This document shows positions 22,776-32,329 of a stretch of DNA of 64,000 bases, piece by piece; position 1 is the stretch's first letter; each line of letters opens with the position of its first letter. A program made the position numbers and the translations under genes. The DNA lies in contig JAQPZY010000702.1 in the NCBI GenBank assembly GCA_029931535.1, positions 186,001 to 250,000 on the forward strand. Reading direction: 5' to 3'. The stretch comes from Margaritifera margaritifera. Its lineage: Eukaryota > Mollusca > Bivalvia > Unionida > Margaritiferidae. The notes beneath the pieces were generated by a model. That model worked only from the letters and a program-made list of their open reading frames with translations, did not search any database and was not told where the DNA came from.

Positions 22776-24075
22776 AGCATCTTTCAATCCACACGAAACT
22801 GTTTTGTCCACTTTAGAACTAGGATCAAGAGTGTTTGCTGCTTTCTTAGATATTCAAAAGGCATTTGACATTGTTAATCACGACAGACTTTTTCTAAAAC
22901 TATGAAAACTCGGCATACAAGGAAAGATTTTACATGTATTAAAGGAATCGAACTCAAATATTCAAAGCATTGTCCTGATGAACGAGTCAAAATCCGAACC
23001 TTTCCAATAGAACGGGGTATTTGACAGAGAGGCATTTTATCAACAATTTTATATCTTGTTTATATTAATAACCTTTTACAGGAATTATATCAGTCAAAAT
23101 TAGGGCTACTTGTTGGGTCCACTCCGTCTGGAAATCCAGCACTCGCCGATGATATAACTCTGCTTGCAAACACATCAATCCATTTGCAAAAAATGCTTGA
23201 TATATGTAATAGATACTCCCTAACATGGAACTTCACCTTCAACGTTAGTAAAAGCTGTGTATTAGTTTTTAATCAGAATAGACAAACAACATGTGAAAAG
23301 GTTAACAGGAAAATAGGCAATCATACTATACCAATTTTAAATGAAACCGAACATGTCGGAATTCCTATGTATTCCAATATGAAATGCTTAGCTAAAGTAG
23401 ACAGGGCTTGTACTAAAGGCAGAAAATCATTTTATTCTCTTGTAGGGATTCGCACAAATGAAGCTAGATCCAATTCTCTTACCTACGTCAGCTTGTACAA
23501 GAAAATTGTAATACCATCAGTCCTTTATGGTTATGAAGTTTGGTCGAATACCAGACTCAAAGACATAAGAAAGATCGATGTATGTCAGCATCATTGTACC
23601 AAAATTCTGCAAGGCTTTCCTCAATCCACGCGGCCAGGAATGAGCGAAAGTTTACTAGCGATAAAAGAATTGTATCAGAAATTGATAAAAGGAAACTGAA
23701 CTTTCTTGGTAAATTATGCCATCTTGCAGAAAATGTAATATCTAAAAGAATATTTTTATTCATACTATACCTATATCTTTCTAGAAAAGATGTTACAGAA
23801 CAGAAAGGCTTTATTCCAGATATATGTAGTATTTTGCAGAAATATAATATTTATGAATTTATTGGAAATTTTGTTAGAGACAAAATATTTCCAGGAAAAA
23901 TACAACAAAAAAAAACAAATTATAAAACTTGCTACTCATAAATATGAAAACGAGCGCTTTACAAACTATACTGACATTTCCTACAAAAGATTAAAAAATG
24001 ATCATATTACTATAAAACCCTCAATTTTAAGGCAAACTCCAAAAACATCGAGAGAGTTAACGTTAATTACATCCT
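22771..24075 (+). pseudogene. LINE piece A: RT palm to C-terminal region
   Basis: 5'-truncated, beginning within the RT fingers (ASFNPHETVLSTLELGSRVF). Catalytic block 1 reads FLDIQKAFDIVNHDRLF (about 22840-22890). The second, ALADDITLL at 23141-23165, carries the ADD catalytic pair. The thumb follows in a 171-codon frame at 23184-23699, which includes KSCVLVFNQNRQ and SVLYGYEVWSNTRL. A frameshift near 23700 moves the C-terminal part into the next frame (NFLGKLCHLAENVISKR). It fuses with the endonuclease of piece B near 24070 without a tail. It belongs to an APE-type LINE family close to LINE X and to pieces B and C. Confidence 0.78.
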
Positions 24076-27000
24076 TTGCAAATATTCTGATAACTGTTCC
24101 AAATAATACTATGCAAGTTTATATTTTTTGTGTATATATGCCGACCCTACTGTATGGCATAGATTGTTACAGAGCGCAAATTGAGTTGATTCAAAATCTG
24201 TATGATCAGTACTTACAGCTGGGTAACGAGTATTTTACTGGGGATTTCAATGCAGTAGCTGAACCAGACACTTTCAGAGATTACAAAGATAGGGTATTTC
24301 ATGAGTTCTTGCGATATAATAATCTAGTGAGTGCTATGCATTTAATAATATGCACTGGTTCCCGTTATACATTCACCCCAGCAAGAACGATGATTGATCA
24401 TTTTGTACTGTCGGATCAATACATAGGTAGCTTACGGAGTGTGCACATTATTTCAGATCACGAAGAGCACGTGATATCTGACCACCTCCCTATCCTTACT
24501 TCCCTTCGTACAGTGACCTGTGGGAGAGACTTCAGACAGTCTATGAAGAGAAATAACATAGCCTGGAATAAATTAGACGCCGATACCTTGAAAAATTATC
24601 AAACTGAGCTGGACCATCGCCTGAAAACTTTTGATATAGATATTATTTCGGACAATGTTGATAGATTTTACGGGCACATTGTTAATGCAATACAGCAGTC
24701 AAGCGACATTGCGCTTCCAAAGTCCAAATTCAATTATCATGCCAAACCATACTGGTCAAATGAACTCAAAGAAGCACATAAACTTCAAAGGCAAGCTAGG
24801 TATATTTGGATAAGTGAGGGAAGACCGAGGGGTAGTCAATATAATTCTTACAGAGAATATAAAGATAAGAAGAGAGACTTTAGAAACCTTCAAAAACTAG
24901 CTGTGGAAAAATATATGGGGGAGGTATATGAAGAAATTGAAACAGCACATGAATGCGATGTAAGGCACTTTTGGAAAGTGATCAATGTTAAGAGAGGGAA
25001 CAATATAAATTTTTGTCAGGAACTATCAACTGATGGAGTTTGTGTCCGTGATGATGCTTCCATTGCAAATGGCTTTGCCAGATACTATGAGGACATTCAC
25101 ACGCCAAATTTTAGCCATAGTTTTGACGAAAACGTTTATGAATTTATAGAGAGATAATTAAAGCGGGCTCTACAAGATGGAGCAAGCCATATCGAAGCAT
25201 TACAGACCAGTATCAGTGTAAATGAAGTAAGAGAAATCATTAATAGTCTAAAGAAATCAAAAGCATCAGGCCATGATCGAATTTGCAATGAACATTTGAT
25301 CTATGGCAGCGATTACCTCATAGAGTGTATGACAATTTTATTTACTCAGATGACTGATCAATCTTACATACCTGTAGACTGCAAAAAAGGGTTAGTAATA
25401 CCACTGTACAAAGATAACAGAAAATCAAAGAACTCCCTCGAAAGTTACAGGCCTGCTACTTTCCTGCCTGTCATCTACAAAACATTTGAGAAAATTATTC
25501 ATGAACGTTTGGTAACTTGGCTCAAAGATTTTAATTCTAATGAACACAGTTCACAACAACATGGTTACCAAAAAGGTTTAGGCTGCACAACAGCGAGTTT
25601 TTCGCTGTTGCAATCAGTACAATATAATGTAAACATGGGTTCACGGGTCTTTGCTGCTTTTCTTGATACAAAAAGGCATTTGATACCGTGTGGCACAAAG
25701 TGTTACTTTTTAAATTATTCATGTTGGGAATTACGGGTAAATCCCTTTTGATATTTTTTAACATGTATATAAATTTACAGAGCAAAGTCCTTGTCAATGG
25801 GCAATTTTCGGACAGGTTCTCAATTGGCCAAGGAGTGAGACAAGGGGGTGTTTTATCAACCTTGATGTACACAATATTTATAAATGACTTGCTGCTCCAG
25901 TTAGAGAATAGTGGATTTGGAGCAAAGATTGGATCCTTAGCTGTGGGAAATCCAACCCTAGCTGATGACATTTCACTTTTGGCTATATATCATAGCAATC
26001 TACAAAAGCTGTTAGATATAGCATACGCCTACATTAAAAAGTGCCGATTTGAGCTTAGTGTCACAAAGTCATACGTTATCATTTTCGGTCCCCAATACAA
26101 GAATTATGGCAATATGAAATGGTATCTTGGGCCGTCATGTTTGCCGGTTATTGATTCGGCAACACACCTGGGACACCGGATTAACTCAAAGCTGACGTCG
26201 CATGACGCAATACTCGATGCATGCAAGAAAGGGAAAAAATCTTTTCACGGTCTGTTTGGTATTGGCATTAAACCTAATGGTTTAAATCCTTTGGTTGCTG
26301 CAAATGTGATCAAAAAGGTAATTTTTCCTTCAATTTTTTATGGAAGAGAATTATGATTTAATATTTCAAAAAGTGACCTCTCTTCATTGGATAAAACTCT
26401 GAGGTATTTTGCCAAACATTTACAAGGCTTCCTAACACATACAAGATCAAACATCGCTCTAGGAATGTTAGGATGGACATCAGCTCAGTCCGAAATTGAT
26501 AGAAGAAAATTGATGTTTTTACACAGATTGTGTTTGATGCCTAATAACGTACATACTAAACGTGTGTTTAACGTTGCGTTTATTCACTTCATTTTGAGCA
26601 GATGCATGTCAAGCTACGGGTTAATTTCAAATCTATATTATACGTTAAAGAAGTTTGACTAGCTTGAGTATCTAACTGATTATTTGCAGCATTCCGAAAT
26701 TCCAGATAAACAAAATTGGAAAGAAATTGTAAGGTCAAAAATTGCTGGTCTTGAAAATAGCCTCTGGACAGTTCGTATGTCTAATCAGCAGATTTTGATA
26801 GATTTTCTTCGATACATGAATCCTTGCGACCCGCCTCAGTATGGCAGTCGGCTAAAACCAGACAGCACACTAAGGTATTTAGATATGTACCTAAACTATG
26901 GGTTGCTGTTCCTCAAACACAGCTCGATATGTGTATTCGATGTGGGAATGTTTATACAGACTTGATACTTCATTGTTGTGTTGCTTGTCCTTATATGTCG

Positions 27001-27576
27001 AATTTCAGAAACTCTTTCTGTTATTTCCTTACTGATAAATTTCCACTGAGCCTGCATATTACGTTATTAAATGCAGAAGATGTGCTGCTACTGCAATATC
27101 TTCTAGGTAAAAGGTTACCAGCAGGTGTAATCGACAAAGAAAACTCCAAGTTATTCGCCCTGTATGCAGTATACTTTGTCATGCAGTGTGCAGCTATCTT
27201 CTGCAAATAAGGTACTTAAACTTGCAACTTTTGCAGCTGAGGAACACTTTAATGTTGGATATACTGTAAGAATTTGTATTCTAGTATTCTATTTTATATC
27301 ATAGACGAACAATGTTATGATATTCACACTATAGATCTCTTGACATTATTGTATACACGAAGTAATTGATGTTGGTTCTACGGCGCCCCGGATTCACAGT
27401 TTGCTTATTTATTTATTTTTTTTATTTTTTTAAATTTAAAAAAAAAAAAATTTTTAACTCGTGTTTGTTTGTTTTCTATTCATTTCTTTATTTTGGTACT
27501 TATTTATTGATTATATTCAGATGATTTATTGTTATATCATGCAATCTTCTACGGAAGGAAATAAAGATGATGATGA
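24070..27576 (+). pseudogene. LINE piece B: endonuclease, RT and C-terminus
   Basis: The longest copy of this LINE family in the window. It enters inside the endonuclease (FCVYMPTLLYG, then TGDFNAVAEPD) and passes the terminal block ISDHLPILTS (about 24475). The linker is full of Lys/Glu helices (24540-25150). One in-frame TAA at 25155-25157 follows, then RT fingers (25260-25600). A one-base deletion near 25672 breaks the first catalytic block. FSIGQGVRQGGVLSTLMYT lies at about 25810-25870, LADDISLL holds the catalytic pair (about 25960), and the thumb runs to 26356. The C-terminal part has a zinc-like CIRCGNVYTDLILHCCVACP near 26930. The 3' tail GGAAATAAAGATGATGATGATG ends near 27576. The clade within the Jockey/CR1/I group is unassigned. 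Confidence 0.82.
27414..27457. repeat. A/T homopolymer-rich tract
   Basis: T-runs followed by 13 As and TTTTT within the 3' region of LINE piece B, a foldback-prone simple sequence. Confidence 0.8.
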
Positions 27577-28172
27577 TGCATTTATTTGCTGTCTGAGCAC
27601 TGTGCGAGAACGAGACATATTTTGGACACATATTATAAATAACTTTGACATTCGTCTTGGCGTGTTCCTTCATAATATATCAGATGAAGAATTTATTCAA
27701 CATCTGCTGGGAAGGGAATTTCCCAACGGTATCGGCTGAGACGAGCCAGAAATACTAAAAATTGTATTATGTCTGCCGAAGTTTTCTCTGCAACTGTAAT
27801 TAGTGGATTCTTTTCATAGGAATGAGATCGGTGTTCAAATCATCAAGATTTGGAAGACATGTGATCGTAGAAATCTTGATAATCATGTCTTCATGCATGC
27901 TATATTTTGACATTACATATAAAATATTGTTTTCTGTAAAATAATGATGATGTGTACAATAATTAAGTATTGGAGAATTGCGCAAGAGTGCACCATACTT
28001 TTTAATAGGTACAGTGTCCTCAAAGAAGAATCCTCATAGGGAAGCTGCGCTTCTAAGAGACTCCTCTCATGTATCGCTGTAAATTGTATATAACTAATTC
28101 AATATTCTTTTATTTTTCCTTTGTTTGCATCCTTATCTCTGAAAAGAGGAAATAAAGATTGATGATGATGAC
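27577..28172 (+). mobile_element. LINE piece C: C-terminal end and 3' tail only
   Basis: Starts directly after the GATGATGATG tail of piece B and repeats the last part of the same ORF. RERDIFWTHIINNFDIRLG and HLLGREFPNGIG are collinear with QYLLGKRLPAGV of piece B. A 3' UTR follows, ending in GAGGAAATAAAGATTGATGATGATGACG (28146-28172). This looks like a strongly 5'-truncated copy integrated at the tail of the earlier copy. Confidence 0.72.
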
Positions 28173-28285
28173 GAAGGGAGTGATTCCAGTGCGGTTTTAC
28201 CTGTTGGCTAAAGCGTTTAACGGGCAACGTATCACGTGCAGGTTTCAGCATACATTAAGTTAGATCGCTACATAGTTGGTTTATA
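28173..28285. other. Spacer after the LINE tail
   Basis: About 110 bases with no match to the region left of the 22586 repeat. Nothing identified. Confidence 0.4.
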
Positions 28286-28500
28286 TGGATAGATTCCCAC
28301 TCTCATGGAGGAGTCTTCTCTGCCGCCAATAAAGTAACTTACATTGCGTTTTCTCTATACACCTATAAATATTTCCTCAGCGTTTGTAAAATTGTTATCT
28401 GTCTGATTATTATAGGTTTTGTTTTGTACTTGGACATGAATTTTGTGAATTATTTTGAATTACCTTTTTAATGAGATACTATTTCCATAGACTAGTCAGG
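28286..28500. repeat. 200-bp direct repeat, right copy
   Basis: Partner of 22586-22775. It holds one extra internal segment of about 20 bases near 28378 and otherwise matches collinearly. It continues rightwards into LINE ORF1-like sequence on the minus strand. Confidence 0.85.
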
Positions 28501-29995
28501 ACAATCTTTCTTGTATTAGCTCTTTTTCCTTTTGTGAATAGTTTCGATTGCAAGAAGGATTTGATTTTCTTACCCTCAGGTTTGTTTTAAATTGTGATTC
28601 ATTATCACTGACGTTTGTGTCCCTGTTACCATGTGATCCAGCGGATACACTATCACACAATTCAACAAGTTTACGTTCACTAACATTGCAATAACATTGT
28701 TGATGTTCTGTTCGGGAGAGATCTGTCTGTTTTGGAATTGTTTCCTCGTTCCCACTTACGTTCTTGAATTATTGGGTGAACATGTATCATGTGAGGGACT
28801 CGGCGTTGACTTCAAGGCATCAGAGTATCTCTTGCATGTAGCCATATGGGGGCCATCTTTAGATTTATTTGTTGGGGCTCCTGGTGTGATGAATGAAAGT
28901 GGATGAGACGGGGCTGGTGCACTGTTGATTGGGGCTGATGCGCTATTTGTTATTTGTCAGTGACGTTGAAGTTAACACTTTCGGGATTGTATTTGGATGA
29001 AGTGCATGTGATCTGTCAGAGTTAGTCTAAGCTCGGTAATGTTGCGAGCTGCTACATGGGCCTTGGCCAGCAGTCACAGCAGGCACATAGAGGTTGCTGT
29101 TCTTAAACGGGTTTGTTGTAATTTGATCACTGGATGCCATCGTGTTCTCTAATGTATTAATCGCCTCCTCCAGGGTAGCATTATCCAAGCACAATTGTTT
29201 GTTTGCCGTTCAACGGACATACTACGGATAGTAAGGTTGTTGATTGTCTGATTGTTGTCATTATGCAGTGCAATAAGGTCACATCATAGTGAATGCGTGG
29301 CCGTTCTGATGTCGGCAGTTACAACTATGTTGGCTACTTGTGAGCTGTTATCAGAGATACTGTCGGATTTATTAATATAGCGGCGAACATGGCCACTGAA
29401 AATGTCATCAATAATGGCAGGTTGTTCACCATTAATAAATAGTTTTAAGTTAAAGTAATTCTTGGCATATCTCTATGCTGCACTGAATTTGTTAGAGTTC
29501 CTTTTGATAACTGAGACACCTTGAGAGCAATTGGGTAAGGATTGAGCCCTGCTGTCCAGGATTGTTCTATACTAGCTCATTAATTATTTTCTCTGATTTA
29601 CAAGATTCATAGTTTTTCCAACGTAAATATCCATAGGTTCCCTGTCAAATAACTTATCCATGAGAACAATGTATTCCTGATCTGGAATTGGGAATGCTGG
29701 AAATAACAAATATCCTCAGATTGTGAATCAGTCTCGGTGGATAAGGGGTCATGTTGGCCATAGGTGTTATCATCATATGTACCATGCACATAATGGAGAC
29801 CATTTGTAAATATCAGTAAACCTCCACTGTTCTGGGCAGGTGCCTAAATTGTCTTTCTGGTTTGTCCAGAAAGAGACTGAGTAGCTGCATTTAGCAGCGG
29901 AAATCTGTCAGGACTTAGTTCTGACACTGAATGCCCTGGATCGACCAGATGACTTATCAATTTCTCTGAAATTTTAGAGCGATTTACCTGTTGCT
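28500..29995 (-). pseudogene. LINE ORF1-like region (probably LINE X)
   Basis: The minus strand carries broken frames beginning near 29990 (KLISHLVDPGHSVSELSPD). An acidic Asp/Ser/Thr-rich stretch follows at 29789-29607 (THGTYDD-like start, then DPLSTETDSQSEDICYF). Near 29500-29390 it reads FNLKLFINGEQPAIIDDIF, and a frame continues to VTADIRTATHSL near 29290. A Ser/Thr/Pro/Asn-rich tail reaches about 28560. I do not see a zinc knuckle. Its position upstream of the shared 200-bp segment and of the X endonuclease, on the same strand, is the reason for calling it ORF1. The function is not shown by motifs. Confidence 0.45.
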
Positions 29996-30017
29996 TGGCC
30001 GCAATTTTTACTCTTTT

Positions 30018-30168
30018 CTTTCTTTACTTTAGTATTTATTGACTCCCCCAGTCTCGCCAAACCGCATGTAAAACACTGTAAAACTCAACCATCTAAACCT
30101 AATTAATTGACATTTTAGGTAAGGCTGAAACAGTGAGTAAATACTTTAACCAAAATACAGTAACCGAA
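30018..30168. repeat. 150-bp direct repeat R, right copy
   Basis: Partner of 15715-15866 in direct orientation, 14.3 kb away. On the minus strand it lies immediately before the ORF1-like region, so it may be the 5' UTR of LINE X. Confidence 0.75.
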
Positions 30169-30740
30169 CAGTTAGTAGTTAATTGCAGTCGGAAACGCCT
30201 CATGTACAGAATGTGGACTGGTGAGAACTACATCATAGTCCAAGTTTACAGTTTCTAAAATCTAGTGAAACTTACGTGTTACACTCGCTGACACAAATAT
30301 AATTCCCACTTCCTTTTGCATACTCTCTAGATAAACATACACCTATAATTATTTTGTCATATTCTCCAACAGTTCCTGCAGTAATTAGTACCAATCAGAC
30401 CTATTATCAGGATCACTCACGTGCTAACGGTTGAGCTTGTGTGTTGCTAGCGTTTCAATGATTTGGTCGCAAAACCATAAGACGTCTGAATTGTCAAAGG
30501 ATGAAAATAGGTTGGTGTATTTGTGAATGCGTATGTATGAACATGTTTGTGTACAGTTTGAGTAAAGGTGATAACAGTATTATTCTATATCACATCAGAA
30601 TAGTAGATTAAGATACATGTATAGCTGCATCTGGGGCACATGTGTTACAATGGTTCAATTCATGTTTATAGCTTGTTTTTGGAGAAAAAGCTGTGAGTAG
30701 TGTGTGAAATGAGAATTCCGACTCAGTCGAGGGGGGGTGC
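30169..30740. other. Non-coding DNA
   Basis: No frame or repeat recognised. It ends at a marked rise in GC content near 30730. Confidence 0.4.
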
Positions 30741-30749
30741 CGACGTAGT

Positions 30750-31510
30750 GGAAATCCTCATTGCACCTACTAGCCCTGTTGAGATCAAGCGCCCACACCA
30801 TCCTCGTGCCCCTCGTTAAGCCCATCGTGCCACTAGACGTTCACACCTTCTTTGAGCCACATTAAGCCCATCGTGCCGCCAGGCGTCCACACCGTCGTCG
30901 AGCCAACCGCGACAAGGCAGCAACACCTTTCGTTAAGGCCGTCGCACTGCCAGGCAGCCGTCCTCTCGCCACACCCAGCAGTCGGTTAGCCGATAGCCCT
31001 GCACCTCTAGTGATATTCTTCTGCTATGCTTCGCGGCGACCAGGCATCCGTGCAGCAGCCGACCGTTCATCTGTTCGCAATGCTGGGTTTAGCTGCAGCC
31101 AGGCGGTACGTCCCATTGCTGAGCCCATCGTGACCAGGCGGTGACCAGGAGCCATCCCTCGTTAAGCCCTTTACACTGCAGGGCGACCGGAGCCCCATCA
31201 CTAAGCCCATTACGACCAGGCGGCCTCAAAACACCGTTAAGGCCGTATTGATGCCAGGCGTCCCATAGCCATCTTCTACACATCGCTGATCCTCGCTTTG
31301 ACCAGACGGTGACCAGGCCGCCGTACAGCAACCCATCGTTAAGCCCGTGGCGCCGTACAGTCGAACAGGCCTCTTTCATATTACTACTGGGCTTTTGCCT
31401 CAGCCCATCAAACAGTGCTGCAGCATTAGTCCCTTTCCACTGCCTGTCCACTTATTACGATCAGGCAGCCGTTATACCGCTAAGACCATTATGGCCACGC
31501 GGCAGCTGGT
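30750..31510. repeat. GC-rich degenerate tandem repeat
   Basis: At least eight irregular units of about 40-100 bases are built on CGTTAAGCCCATCGTG followed by CCAGGCG. Examples lie near 30810, 30860, 30930, 31160, 31200, 31235, 31330 and 31480. GC content is far above the surroundings. It lies next to the Maverick/Polinton genes and may be their terminal region. The minus-strand frame 31451-31089 repeats GLND/GLNG because of the units. Confidence 0.65.
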
Positions 31511-31519
31511 GACATTCAC

Positions 31520-32329
31520 ATGGTCCCGCACCTCTGCTGCTCTTGTACTGGGATCGCCACTGCTCCAGGCACTACGTCACCTCCTCGTCACGGCAAGTCA
31601 GTTTCACGAAAAAAACGTTCCATTAGAGAGTTATCACCAACAGGTATTTCATCATCGATGCTTACTGTGTACCCTCGAGTCAGCTTTAAACAGTGGAGTT
31701 GTCCTCCATATGTATTCCTCAGAATCATGCGAACCCATTACCAGAAAACCCTAGCCCTTCGTCTCATATATGGGAAGCTGACCGGTTACTGGCCCAAATA
31801 CCTCAAAACCAAAGAGAACCTTACACGTCTATTGATTGCTGTTAGGGTACTGCCACGAGGCGAACAGACCAATGAGGCTGCTACGCTACGCCACATTTCC
31901 TACAGCCATGGAGAGGGAACGTGGCGCTTGACCAGAGCACACGAAATACACCGTAGCAAAGATCGCTATGATACTGCCATTCGTGAGCTGCACGGAGGTG
32001 TTGAACTACTGCCACTGCAAAACATGACCTCCAGATCCATTACCATCCCCTTTAATCCAACGGCTGAGAAAAGTGAGAGAATGCTTAAGTTCATTAACGC
32101 GAGCGTTGCTTACAATGTTAAGAGTCGAGGTCTCAATATTTACAAAAGGCAGCCGCAAGTAAAAAGCAATCAAGTAGACTTTAGGGAAGATTTCCCTGCC
32201 GACTTGGTAATCGCCAAGGATGTCACAGCCTCCATGAGCGCCATGAAGACCAGTTTATTGATAAGATTACAGAAAAGTTCAACGCATTCGGCTAGACGAA
32301 GTTTAACATTATTCTTACCGCTCAGATGA
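31520..32329 (+). CDS. Maverick/Polinton-associated ORF upstream of PolB
   Basis: A 269-codon open frame, the longest in the GC-rich block. The first 75 residues are basic and Ser-rich. The remainder looks like a soluble protein, with blocks such as LKTKENLTRLLIAVRVLPRG and SYSHGEGTWRLTRAHEIH near residues 95-145, and LHGGVELLPLQNM near 165. It continues with FNPTAEKSERMLKFINASVA near 185. No catalytic motif is recognised. It is in line with the PolB that follows. The reading continues in another frame past the stop (MKRLALSSVAVYTKETAVKM at about 32329-32390). It may therefore be the N-terminal part of one long polymerase polyprotein or a separate element gene. Composition and position tie it to the element rather than to the host. 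Confidence 0.5.
   Translation: MVPHLCCSCTGIATAPGTTSPPRHGKSVSRKKRSIRELSPTGISSSMLTVYPRVSFKQWSCPPYVFLRIMRTHYQKTLALRLIYGKLTGYWPKYLKTKENLTRLLIAVRVLPRGEQTNEAATLRHISYSHGEGTWRLTRAHEIHRSKDRYDTAIRELHGGVELLPLQNMTSRSITIPFNPTAEKSERMLKFINASVAYNVKSRGLNIYKRQPQVKSNQVDFREDFPADLVIAKDVTASMSAMKTSLLIRLQKSSTHSARRSLTLFLPLR

Noticed and set aside
31089..31451. 120-codon minus-strand frame in the GC-rich block
   Set aside because: Repeats of GLND/GLNG follow the DNA tandem units; no independent evidence of coding.
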